Of a stretch of 64,000 nucleotides of DNA, positions 1 to 11,169 are shown in pieces (position 1 is the first letter of the stretch; the number at the start of each line of letters is the position of its first letter). A program made the translations under genes and the position numbers. Under the pieces are notes generated by a model. The model made no database searches. It worked only from the letters and a program-made list of their open reading frames with translations, and was not told the DNA's origin. Origin of the DNA: Auanema rhodensis (taxonomy: Eukaryota; Nematoda; Chromadorea; Rhabditida; Rhabditidae); NCBI GenBank assembly GCA_964057225.1, contig OZ059897.1:14322001-14386000 (forward strand), in the 5' to 3' direction.

Positions 1-1818
1 TTGGGAAATTTACTGTTTATAACAGCAACAAGTGCAGCATATATATTTGAAAATACAGGCGAAAATGCTTGAGCTTGCATGATCGATCGGACAATTAACC
101 CCCTATTAAATGCTTATATCAAAAATTAAACATAAACATTACTTACTGTCCACGGAAAACATTTTCCTGTAATAGTTCTCGGACAACAGGTACCAAGTTT
201 GAAGTGTTGACCTAAATATACATTGTAATCTATTTACAAAAAACCCAAAATACTTTATTAATCAAACCATGAATTTTTTTCTTTAATCTTTCCCAGTTCA
301 TTCTCTGATACTCTTCGCCTCCCTTTAATTAATAATGTTATTATTTTTTAGGATTAAAACTTAACCTTATCAGCTATTTTCTCTTGCATCATCTTTAATT
401 TTGCCGGAGGAATATAAGCACCACCTGCTCTTGTTCGCAAATCCATTACAGGCTCTTTCTTAGGAACAGCTTCTATAAAAATGTTGAATAAGAAAGTTCA
501 GCATAACACCAATATGTTTTTTAAAGGAAAAAGATCATACCTTCCTTGACTTCATTTACTTTTTCAATCGTCTCACTTCGCTCATCGTATTTATCGTGCT
601 TGTCTTTTTTTTCACGTCTTTCATTTCTGGGACTTCGGTCATGACGATCTTTTCTGTCGTGTCGATCTCTTCGGTCGTCACGAGGACTTCTATCACGTCG
701 GTCTCTGCGGTCATCCCGAGGACTTCTATCACGTCGGTCTCTTCGGTCATCCCGAGGGCTTCTATCACGTCGGTCTCTTCGGTCATCCCTTGGACTTCTA
801 TCACTTCGGTCCCTACGGTCATCCCTTGGACTTCTATCACGTCGGTCTCTTCGGTCATCCCTTGGACTTCTATCACGTCGGTCTCTTCGGTCATCCCTTG
901 GACTTCTATCACGTCGGTCTCTTCGGTCATCCCTTGGACTTCTGTCACGTCGCTCCTTTCGATCATCATGAGGACTCCTGTCATGACGATCTCTTTTTTT
1001 ACGAGGGCTACCATCGTGATCATCGTTCAGATCTTCCCGAGGACTTCTGTCATTTTGGTCCTTTTCACCGTCCTGAAGACTTTTATCGACACGGTCCCTT
1101 CGTTCTTCTTGGGGACTGTTGCTTCTATCTCGAGGACTTTTGTCTCTGGAACTTTTTTCCTTGTTGGGACTGTCGTCTCTGGGACTTCTTTCCTTGTTGG
1201 GACTGTCGTCTCTGGGACTTCTTTCCTTGCTGGGACTTTCGTCTCTGGGACTTCTTTCCTTGCTAGGACTTTTGTCTCTAGACCTCCTTTCCTTGCTGGA
1301 ACTTCTGTCTCTTGAACTTCTATCCTTTCTGGGACTTTTGTCACTGGAGCTCCTTTCTTTTCTAGGACTTTTGTCTGCGGAGCTTCTATCCTTTCGAGGA
1401 CTTTTGTCTGCGGAGCTTCTATCCTTGCGCGGACTTCTGTCACTGGAGCTTCTATCCCTTCTGGGACTTCGGTCCTTAGGACTCAAATCGCGTCGGCCAC
1501 TTCGCTCGTTTCTATCAGCTCTTTCATGTCTTTCTTCCCGATCAGACTTTTCTCTTTTTTCACTCTTTGCTGACTTTCTTCTTGGAGATCTGCTGCTTTT
1601 CCCTAAATACTATAATATACACATATCGGTAAACTAAAAACTTACTTTCTTTATGCCTTCTTTCGCGGTCTCGTGAACGTGATCGAGATCTAGATCTTTT
1701 GCCTAAAAATATTTTTTTTAAATATAGGATCATTTAATAGAATATTTTAAACATTTAAATAAAAAAATCTCATACTTCTTTTAGATTTTCTTGGAGATCG
1801 TGATTTACTTCGAGACAT
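1..1818 (-). CDS. CWC22: Pre-mRNA-splicing factor CWC22, N-terminal part (runs off the left edge)
   Basis: CWC22 is a spliceosomal protein that helps deposit the exon-junction complex by binding eIF4A3 through its MIF4G domain. Exons on the minus strand: 1818-1776 (starts [11 protein letters not shown]), 1702-1646, 1602-541, 472-366, 322 downward, and another reaching position 1. The long exon encodes an RS/RD-rich low-complexity region. The 472-366 exon gives [18 protein letters not shown], the invariant CWC22 motif ([14 protein letters not shown] in human, from memory). It is followed by [33 protein letters not shown] and [20 protein letters not shown], the start of MIF4G. The MA3 domain and C-terminus lie outside the window. 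The ATG at 1818 follows an AG acceptor (ATTTTAAG) that may be a trans-splice site. The RS region is much longer and more repetitive than usual; open frames on the other strand there are repeat shadows. Confidence 0.93.
650..965 (-). repeat. 36-nt coding minisatellite in CWC22
   Basis: About eight tandem copies of a 36-nt unit, read on the minus strand as the 12-residue repeat [12 protein letters not shown], with a few substitutions (H or S for R). Neighbouring copies are nearly identical at the DNA level, so the array was recently expanded or homogenised. The unit is a multiple of three, so copy changes keep the frame. Confidence 0.9.
1125..1465 (-). repeat. Degenerate ~33-nt coding repeat in CWC22 ([11 protein letters not shown] type)
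   Basis: A second, older array in the same exon. On the minus strand it reads as an 11-residue unit of type [11 protein letters not shown], grading into [11 protein letters not shown] and [11 protein letters not shown] forms. It is more diverged than the 36-nt array. Alternating SP and basic/acidic residues are typical of phosphorylated RS-like domains. Confidence 0.8.
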
Positions 1819-2253
1819 TTAACCTTAAAATTAAAATAAATATTAAAATATTATTTTAAAAAAACTAAAAATAGATTAAAAATATCAAAAACGGCTAATA
1901 ACTATGAAGATATAAGATAATTTCAAACTTAGCGTTTCGTATTTTCCGCGGTTTTGCGTCTACATTTTACGTACAGACGTGAGAACAAAAATTCCTTGTA
2001 TTCTACTTTGATTAAAGATATAACATAATTAAGTTTCTTCAAAGTTGTTTATGATATCGAACCTATTCGTATCATTCGAATCAGTTACAAATGTATGTGT
2101 TATATATATATTGTGCTGTTTTTGGAACTGATTGAATGCCTTTATTTGAAATGCAAATTATTTAAAATATTTTATAACAATTTAAGTAACATTCTCCTGT
2201 AATCTCATTGATACAACAATTCTTAAATTTAAATTTGATAAATATATATGCTA
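1819..2253. other. Intergenic region clhm-1 / CWC22
   Basis: AT-rich, no coding signal seen. On the minus strand an AATAAA (plus-strand TTTATT at 2141-2146) lies about 110 nt after the clhm-1 stop and is its likely poly(A) signal. Both flanking genes are on the minus strand, so this could be an intercistronic region of an operon or a separate promoter. Confidence 0.5.
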
Positions 2254-3582
2254 TTAGTCAGTTTTGTGAATGTTTTGTGGTTGCTCGACCATTACGCATG
2301 TTGGATCATCACAAGGTAGCGTTTCAGGCTTCAGTATACGGTAACCCTAAACAAAATGGTACCATTATATGTGAATTAGAAATAATTTTACTTTATGACT
2401 AGTCCATAATTGTAAGGGTGTATAAAATGTCGTGTTCATTTTTTCTGAAGCTATTAATCGAAGTCGAGCAAACATAGGATTGTTAACTTCGGAAACACCT
2501 TGAATGAGCATAAGTATATGTATTAATCCATGAATTGCTACCTGATACCCAATCCCAATCCTTTTTGCTCCAATCTGTTTGATTGAAGAAAGCTCGTGCA
2601 TTTCTTTCCGCAAGTTGTGCTGCATACTGTTTCGCTACATTGTCGAACTGATTCTTTTCTTCGTCCTTATACAATTCAACAAAGTTTCTTTGTACAAGAG
2701 TATACTTATCACACATTCTAGTGAGGCAAAGAACTTAAAAAAAAATTATTTTCAAAGCAAATGTCTGAATTACTGCAGAGGGCTGACAATCCTACAACTA
2801 TAACTAAAAACCAAGCAAAGATCTGCGATTCTGCTTCTAAATAAGATCCATCATGGCCATCTAGTTTACATATACACTCTGGACAGTACTCAAAACAGAT
2901 TTTGATATTTATATTGAGAAATTATCATAAATACCTTTCCATCTCCACTCATTTTTTCGTAACTTAAGCTTTCTTTATAATATGCCATCACAGTATCATT
3001 TCTACAAAACTTTGAAGTATTCATATCGCAGAAGCCATGTGCAAGTAAACATCTGTAGTACCTGTTAATGGAAATTTAGCGTTTTTCTCCTAAATTCTTC
3101 ACAAAAATACCCTCCATCTAATAAAACTACAAAGAGCCAAGCAGTTGGTGCAATAGAAGATTGAACGATTAATTCTATCCAATGAACTAACACTGTCTTC
3201 CAACTATGTCTAGTATCAGGGGCTCTGAGAAAATAAATGATTATGAAAGGTTTAGTAAATATAATTTACCTGAAACAACATCCATGTGTTAATTTCCATG
3301 TTGTTGTATTTATCATTATTCCTATTATAAGTAAAGCAACTGTTGGTCCAAACATAAATACAATTGAATGATAAATATTCAATGGATAAGCACATGGACA
3401 AGCAAACGTTAATTTACGAATTAACTATAACAATATACTAAAATATTTGAATAGTTGATATACATTTTTACAGATTGTCCTCCAATTGTGGAAACTATTA
3501 AAATAGCGTTGAGTAGAGTGGGACCATGATTTGAAAATACGCTTTGAAATACGTTTGCTATAGCATGTCCAGGAGCCGCCAT
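2254..3582 (-). CDS. clhm-1: Calcium homeostasis modulator channel, CLHM-1 type
   Basis: CALHM proteins are large-pore, voltage- and calcium-sensitive plasma-membrane channels; the nematode member is CLHM-1. Frame-checked exons: 3582-3472 (starts MAAPGHAIANVFQSVFSNHG), 3424-3270, 3224 to about 3110, then further exons to the stop at 2254, split by introns of about 50 nt. The product is about 335 aa, near the family size. Exon 2 gives LTFACPCAYPLNIYHSIV and FMFGPTVALLIIG, with the CPC cysteine motif of the first extracellular loop and TM2. TM3 is in IELIVQSSIAPTAWLFVVLL. A second cysteine cluster (FEYCPECICK) precedes TM4 (AWFLVIVVGLSALC). The cytoplasmic tail contains FARLRLIASEKMN and TPLQLW and ends in an acidic segment. 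An acceptor-like TTCACAG sits just upstream of the ATG. It lies 472 nt downstream of the ABCG5-like stop, on the same strand. Confidence 0.88.
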
Positions 3583-4054
3583 TAAATAGCGTTGTAATTA
3601 TACTAATTATCTGTGAATATATTATAAAGTATTCCGTTAAAGAAAAAATTATATAAAGAAAAAAGTAGTTTTTACAAGGAATAACTAAAATTATTTTGAA
3701 GCTATAGTGAAAATCGAACGCACAGTGACATGATCTAGATGTTTTTCGTTGCCATGCAACGACAATCGCAACCTACCTATTGATCGTTTGAATATTATAA
3801 CTAATTAAATTTAAAAAACTTAAAAGAGTTTCTTTAAAGTAAGAATTTCTTAAGAAAAGGTTAATGAGCCAATATCGAATAAACTTAGAGCAATTGGCAA
3901 TATTGAACAACTGTTCTCGCTGTTTCATTTATTGAAGTAGAAGATTTGTCATTTCACGAAACATTTGAGAGATAGGAAAGAAAATGTATGAGATGTTTTT
4001 ATCCGATAATATATCAAATAATAAAAACAAACTTGATTGAACTTAAACATTTAT
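3583..4054. other. Intergenic region ABCG5-like / clhm-1
   Basis: About 470 nt of AT-rich sequence between two minus-strand genes. No coding exon or RNA gene seen. It should hold the 3' UTR of the ABCG5-like gene and the promoter or intercistronic region of clhm-1. Confidence 0.5.
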
Positions 4055-6723
4055 TCAATGATATTTGAATTTATGAACAAGATATTTAGATTTTTTAGTA
4101 AAATGTGTACCTAACATAGATACTAAAGATAAAAACATTAACATGAAGCATAATACACAATTACTTGGAACATCAGATGGATCATAACTATCAGAATAGA
4201 GTTCATCCATATATGAAGCACTTTGATTCCACCTGAAAATAATTTTATTTTCAATACAAAATAAATAAATAAACCCTACCGGCAAAATTGAGATGCTGCT
4301 ATAGAGTCAATATCATTACGTTCAGTTCGAGAACAATGAATTATTGGTAATCGACTAATAATATTTGAAATAAAAAAATAATTTGAATATCGATATGGTG
4401 AGAGATATGTAAAATAATTGAACCAAGTAGGTGACATGGTTACAAAAGATCTGAATAATATTTTAAAAAATAAATAATTTTAAATTATAAATTACCGTAA
4501 ATGTCCACCAGCACCAATTAATAAAAAAGTGTCAATAGTTATTACAAATCCTATAGCTGTTAAATTATTTTTAATTAAAATCATTGCAATCATAGTAATA
4601 TATTGAAAAAAGAAACATATAAATAAAATTAATATAAAAGATTGAAATATAAGCCATTCATCAGATATATTACACATCCTAAAGTTAAATGTTATTCGTA
4701 ATATTATTAATTTAACTTATTTACCAAAATATAATAAATGTTGATATTGCAATCTCAATTATATATATTGGAGTAAATATTAATAAATGAGATATAGCTG
4801 AAATCATCTGGCTATAAAGCCGTTCAGAGGATTCAAAATATGATAAATCACGAATATCTCGATCTGAAAAAAATACTTAATTAATTGCTTTCAAGTTACA
4901 TTACTGCTTACAATTTATATTTGTCAAAAATATTATAACTATGGATAATATAAAAACAGAAATTTCTAAAAAACCAATAGAAGAATGCGGAACCGTCCAT
5001 GATCCAGCTAACATGTTCACACTGTTCATACTATTGGTACATAATGAGTATAAGAATTTAAAAACCTGAATAAGGACAGAAATACTGCTGCTAAAGGAAA
5101 CACGGATATAAGAAGAAGAAACCGTACTAAATCCGTTATTAATCTATGCAAACTTCGACTGAAAATACATTTTCCATTTAATTAAAACTTTTAAGTTTTT
5201 TACCGGCATAATATAAATAATTTAAGAATTGTTGTTGGTTGTGTCAGATAACATAAAGCTGATGGTGAAGAAAAGGTAATTGCTGAATCTGTATTATCAG
5301 GACGAATTGTATTTGATCTATATTCCTGTAAAATAATTATTAAGGAATATTGATTACTTTATTGATACTTTAAGATAATTGACCAACAACATAGCCTGTT
5401 CCTGAGTTTCATCACAACGTGTAGCTGTTTCTCTATCAATAGTAGCTATGGTAACTGAACAAAGTTGTTTTTCAGAACAATTGTTTTCCCTTACTGTAAT
5501 AAGCAGCTGGGTTTTCATTACTTGGACATGGAAATCCCGCCTTCTTGAAGTATGCCGGCAAATTTTTAGTATAACCTAAATGAGTATTTTAATAAATATT
5601 TAATTAAAAATCAAATATATACCACTATAAAATACTTCACCATAAAATAATATAGTAATTGTGGTTATTAATTGATATATGTCTGATCTTGGGCTTTGAA
5701 TACTTATAAAAATAATTCTATTATGTAGTCGAGCATAACTTTGTAAACAGTTCATAAGTTGAAAAGCTGATAATGCTTCAATATCTTTACAAGGATCATC
5801 AAGTATGAGTAGAACTAGAATTATTCAATTAGTAACTTTAATCAAACTATTCGAATGCAAAAACCTGGATCTTTTGCTGCAGCTAGAGCAATAAGAACTC
5901 TTCTTCTTGCACTTTCAGATAATTTGAAAAGTTTCGTGTATGCATAAGAAGATATTTCAAATTCTCTCATTAATTGAACTGTCTAAATAATTTAAAATAT
6001 AAGTATATATTAAATAATTTTATTATTATTATTATTATTTAAAAAATTGTAATTTTAAAAATAAAGTTCGATATACCCGTTGTTCTATATCTGATTCCGT
6101 TAGTGATCCCCCAAGGCATAGCTTTAAATTATAATATAACAGATTTCGAACTGTTAATTTTGAAGGATAGTTTGAATAGAAATTGACAAATGATCCAATT
6201 TGGCAAAATCGAGATTCTGAAAAGAAAAAGTAATTAATAGAAAGATGGCTTATATTATGACGATGAATACATTATATCTGTAACAACTGTCATGAATATT
6301 ATTAAATCGTTCTTATTCATAACCATTTCTATTTTAGAAAATAGAAATATGATAAACTATACTTGTTAAAAGAGTTTGATTTAAGTACACGGAACCAGAA
6401 GTATCACCATCGGCACTGTTAGCTACTACCTTCAGAAGGGTTGATTTGCCGCTTCCTTGAAAAATCAGACGATATCAATGCTTATCCACATGTTTTACCT
6501 GATACACCACAAACTGCATGTATTTCTCCAGATTTCGCTTCCAAATTGACATCATTCAAGAATTGAGCAATAACAGGAGGGCTGTAAATACGTGAGAACC
6601 TGAAAAAACATTATTGAAATGAATATATAGTATTGTAAAAAACCATTTATCTCCGGCAACTGTACTCATGAAAGAAATGTTTCTACATTCTAAAATATTT
6701 TTATTTTCTTCTAAACCTTCCAT
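4055..6723 (-). CDS. ABCG5: ABC half-transporter, ABCG5 (sterolin-1)-like
   Basis: ABCG5 is the partner of ABCG8 in a heterodimeric sterol exporter. The gene has many small exons from MEGLEENKNILECRNISF at 6723 to a stop at 4057-4055. The nucleotide-binding domain comes first: Walker A GSGKSTLLKV is intact, spanning a phase-1 splice junction. The other motifs are altered: signature LSESARRRVLIA (ISTGERRRVSIA in human), Walker B LLILDDP with Asp for the catalytic Glu, and H-loop SIQSPRSD with Gln for His. FPCPSNENPAAYY then ITIATIDRETATRC match human [20 protein letters not shown]. The membrane domain follows, including SYFESSERLYSQMISAISHL and SPTWFNYFTYLSPYRY, with a last TM near the C-terminus. 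The stop codon overlaps an AATAAA signal. ABCG5 rather than ABCG8 is chosen from the intact Walker A and the head-to-head partner. Confidence 0.85.
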
Positions 6724-7119
6724 ATAGGTAAATTTGAATAAAAAATTCTAAAATAAAATATTTAAAAAGAAGAAATTTATTACAAAAAATGAAATTAATA
6801 TTTTGTTCAAGAAATGGAGAGTAATAAGAGAAGAAATACTATATTTAGCCTTCAGATACTGAGTAGTCGGTTAATTATCTTCAGGAAGTCAATAAGTCTT
6901 CATTATTTGAAAATAACCTCAGACTACCTTGAAGGTAAAGAATATTGACCAGATGGAGAGGGTTGACTGTATGACCTTTGCCATGAGACTTTTACAGTAA
7001 ATGAAAAACAATTTTTACAGTTGCTATAGATGAATGATGGTTTTCTTATATTATTTTATTTAAAATTTGTCTATATTTTAATATTTTAGTTAAATTACCA
7101 TAGCTCAAGACTTTATACA
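6724..7119. promoter_or_regulatory. Probable shared divergent promoter of the ABCG5/ABCG8-like pair
   Basis: Only 396 nt separate the two divergent start codons. The stretch is AT-rich with no coding signal. In vertebrates ABCG5 and ABCG8 also share a short bidirectional promoter, so this role is inferred from layout. No specific binding site was recognised. If the ABCG8-like gene starts at 7749 instead, the promoter may extend to about 7500. Confidence 0.5.
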
Positions 7120-10100
7120 ATGTTATCTCCAATAAATCAAGAATACAAGCATGGATTAAGAAGAAATTATTTAGAAAATAATGATATATATGCAAATGAT
7201 TTTATAATGGAAGGAAATGTAAGTTATTTCTTCAATTTTTCAAACAATTTGTATAACTTTCGCAAATTTTTTGTTTTATACATACAAAAGGCTTTGAGAG
7301 AAAAGGAAATACATGAATATAACATGCTATGACTGAAGAACGATAAAGGTAAGAAGGTGAAGAAGTCAGAGGAGTAGAGAGGATGAGGGTAGTTAAGACA
7401 TGAACTGGATATAATTGTGAAAGCGAATCCAACAAATTGTGCTGGACTGTGATCCGGTTTTCCGATTCTTTTGAATAGTGTGTAGTAGGGTAATTCGTTG
7501 TTCTGTTGGAACTTCTTGACTTTGAATCACCTCTCGTTTTATTTGACTCTTCAATCTCAGTTTACCTTATTTTGGCAAAAAGCTTCTCATTTTTGTGTCT
7601 TAGTTTCGTTCTTGTTCATTTTATGTTGGTATTATGTTATTCAAGAGATAATACTATGATTTTTGCAAATATTTTTATTTTTATGTTATTTCACCAATGT
7701 ATTTTCGATTTTTCTTTCCAGAAGAACTCATGCTCTGGTGCAAGTAGTATGAATTCCAAAAAGTTGTCTGTTCTTGAATGTTCAGAAGATTACTTACCGT
7801 GTGGATATCCACGTAATGCAGGTTTGATTGAAACAGTTCAAGCTTATATTTCATTTGTAATACTTTGATTAGGTTCGTCATCACAGCAGGACAGATTAAC
7901 AGAACCAGAATTAGTATCAAAATGGAAGAAGAAAAATACAAATCCATTTGATATGAAGTTAGTTAATAATATCTTTCATATCAATTTTCATGTCTATTTT
8001 TATAAATTTTGAAGCTCTCCCGCTAGAGGCGAATTGAGTGTTTTCACTGAAGAAACTGATACAGTTTTTGCTGATGATGAAAGGTTAGTAGAGTATAAAA
8101 GATGAAAAAGACTATTCAATTCATATAAAATACAAATTCAATGTGTCAGAAGATTATATATTCCAGAAACTCAGGATTTCTAGTTCCTTTACGACATCAA
8201 GGTCATTACTTTTCGAACCTAGATTTCTTTACAAGTAGTGGATATAATTATCTGAAATATGCAAAATATTCAGAATTATCTAAATCAAATAGAACGTACG
8301 ATTTTTCATATTTCAACTATAAAATAAATAAAAAGTAAATCATTTAGTAATTCTCCACATTTATCAATATCTCATCTATCGTTTTCAATGGATACTCGAA
8401 CTCGTATAGATCGTTGGTTATGGCGTGTTCCAAAAATAATTCATTCACTGAATAATATTAGTATGGAATTAGTTTCTGGAGATATTATGGCACTTCTTTA
8501 CACAACAGGTTTCTAAGTTTTTCTTCTTTTTGAAATTTTGTTCTAAGCTTGCAATCTTTTAAGAAGCCAGTGAAGTTTTTTTTAGAACAAGAAGTAAAAA
8601 CATTGTTGAGAATCATTGCCGGTGATACTATACCAAATGGAAAAATAAGTGGTGAATTCATGATAAATGGCCATAGAATTAAATCACATAACTTAAAAGG
8701 AAGAATTGGTAAATAGGTTTACAATTAAAGTTTTTAATTTGATATAGCTTTCATAAGAGAAGATGATCTTCCGGAATATTTAACAGTATATCAATATCTT
8801 CAATTATATACATCTTATTATGGAACAGAAGCTGCAAATAACTGCAAATCATTCAATATGGTTAATATTGAAATGAAATTTAGAATTAATCGATATTGAT
8901 ATATAGATTGATCAACTTGTTGTAACTCTGGCACTAACTCATTTCAAGAATGTTTTATGTAGCGAATTAACTAAATCAGAAAAACGTAGAGTTCAAATTG
9001 CTTGTCAAATTCTATGTGATACAGGTAAATATTATTTTGGAAATATAATTAAATACATATTTTAGATATTCTTGTTTGTGATAATATAACTGGTGATATG
9101 GATGTGTATGATTCTGCTTTTGTAATTGATTTCCTACGAGATTGGGCTTTGAAGCTTAATAGAATTGTTATCATGTCAATTGCTCCATGTTCTATGGGTG
9201 TATTAGAAATGTTTTCACAAGGTTTAAACCTAATTAATCAATTCAAACATTATTTTGAATATTTACAGTGTCAATATTAGCTTCAGGACAATTAATATAC
9301 TTTGGTACACCATCTAATTTCATTCCATATTTTGAATCAATTAACTTTCCTTGTCCACCATTCAAAAATCCTTGTGATTATTATGGTTAATTTTAATTAT
9401 ATAAAATATATTAAAACATATATTTCAGTTGATTTAGCCACACATGACCACTTAACAGTAGAAGCATCAAAAGATTCATCTCAACGAATAGATATATTAT
9501 GTTCAAAATGGAAACAACATGGAATGACTCATGTGCCTGTAACTATATCAACATTACCGAATAAATTAGAAAATGTTGATATTGTGACGTCATCAATAAT
9601 TCTTTACAAGTTAGTTTATATTCTCTTTATATTCTTTTTTAATTTTAATTTTCAGACGATATTGTAAAGAAATGTTTAATAAGCCTTTACTTCATTTACA
9701 GCCATGTATTTGTACTCTTTTCATTTCACTTATCATTGGATTTATATTTTTTCAATTATCAAATCAAAAACGATCGGAAATAGATGATCGTTTGGGATTA
9801 ATTACAACTATAATGTATTTTATTTTATTTCCATTATGTATTTTATGGATAAAACAAGGTAACTCTTTATATAATTTTTAGTTAAAATCTTTCACTTAGC
9901 CCATATTTTTCGAAAGAAAGCAAGAATTGATGCAAGAAGTGGTTTTTACTCTTCTATTACTTATTCTATAGTTACGGTACGTATTTGAATATTTTTGTTT
10001 TTACAATTTTAAAACTTTTTTTCAGATATCATTCCTTTTACCATTATTTATAACTCAAATATTGTTTTTTGTCACACCATTGTATCTATTATCAGGTAAA

Positions 10101-10915
10101 TTTACCTTTGATGAGAGTATCTGAACAATTTTTCATTAAATGAGCAAAAAAACTTAAAAAATGGTAAATAAATAGAAATAATTTCAGGAATAACTATGTT
10201 AAATGGAACTGACTACTCATTCATCTCATTTTTTCTAATCATCTTTTTATATTTTGGACTTGTTTATTCCATTTGTTTCTTTCTCAGTCATTTCTTGAAA
10301 TCGCCAATCGCTTCACTTGTTATAACATGTAAGTAACTGATTGTCTATTTGAGGTCTCACTAATGAATATCATTTCAGATCTGTTTATATCCATTTTTCA
10401 TCTTTCAAGTGGTCTTTCTGTTGTATCTGCAGATTTTCCTGCTAGTCTGACTGCTTTTCGCTTATTTTCTCCTGGTTATTGGACATCATATTTCTTACTT
10501 CATCAAGCATTTCTCGGTAATTCTATTAACTATTTACATAGAAATATAATAATATTATAGGATCATCAGTTGTTAGTTCTTTAATACAAAATACAGCTGC
10601 TGTTAATTTCACAGAAATTGTATTTTCTTGTGAACGTAAAAAGATTTTAGCTAAACGAATAGATGAAGTATAAAATTATTTTAAATATTTTTAACATTCA
10701 TATACTATCAGGTGCCAATATATACGATCTCAACATGCTCAAAATTCCGATCGGATCATTTAATGGCATTTTACGGTTTTGAAGGCAGATTTTTATATGA
10801 AAATTATTCAGCTACCCACTTTGTGTCATTTGGAATCATTGTAATCATCATATGGATTGCAATTTTTTCCATTTTTTTCTGTTGTTCCAACCGAAAAAAA
10901 AGTAAAATCAAATGA
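7120..10915 (+). CDS. ABCG8: ABC half-transporter, ABCG8 (sterolin-2)-like, degenerate nucleotide-binding domain
   Basis: Predicted partner of the ABCG5-like protein. Exon 1 is 7120-7218 (starts MLSPINQEYKHG, GTAAGT donor), exon 2 begins at 7722, and many short exons follow to the TGA at 10913-10915; AATAAA is at 10957. LSISHLSFSMDTRTRID and SMELVSGDIMALL match the ABCG8 start of the ATPase domain. Walker A is replaced by YTTEQEVKT, the signature is LTKSEKRRVQIA, Walker B is ILVCDNITGDMD, and the H-loop is SIAPCS. FPCPPFKNPCDYYVDLAT matches human YPCPRYSNPADFYVDLTS closely, which is the main reason for the ABCG8 call. A six-helix membrane domain follows (for example CICTLFISLIIGFIFFQL), with a short basic tail ending KKSKIK. 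The alternative start at 7749 would drop exon 1. A long intron (7219-7721) follows exon 1. Confidence 0.85.
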
Positions 10916-11169
10916 AATTTTTTAATATAAATTGTAATAATTCTATTTTATGTTATAATAAATGTTTTTTTTTGATTTAAATATAAAAAAAATAATTTAT
11001 TCAAGAAATCATTTATTTATAAAGAATGTAAAACATTCCATTTAATAACACATTATATCATACATTCGGTCTTTTGAAGTATAATAGACCCGATATCATT
11101 TTGACTGTAACTGTGTAAACCCTGAACAACTCATATACATATTAATACATTCAATTTTATAAAATAAAT
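10916..11169. other. Convergent 3' region ABCG8-like / lat-2
   Basis: Short AT-rich gap between two converging genes. Plus-strand AATAAA at 10957-10962 serves the ABCG8-like gene. Minus-strand AATAAA candidates (plus TTTATT at 10996 and 11012) would serve lat-2, so the two 3' UTRs may overlap. Confidence 0.55.

Noticed and set aside
650-965. Regularly spaced repeats as a CRISPR-like array
   Set aside because: The repeats are contiguous, coding and in a eukaryotic gene, without unique spacers.
521-1637. Several long open frames on both strands over the CWC22 repeat region
   Set aside because: They are alternative frames of in-frame 33/36-nt repeats; only the minus-strand RS-rich frame joins to conserved CWC22 exons.
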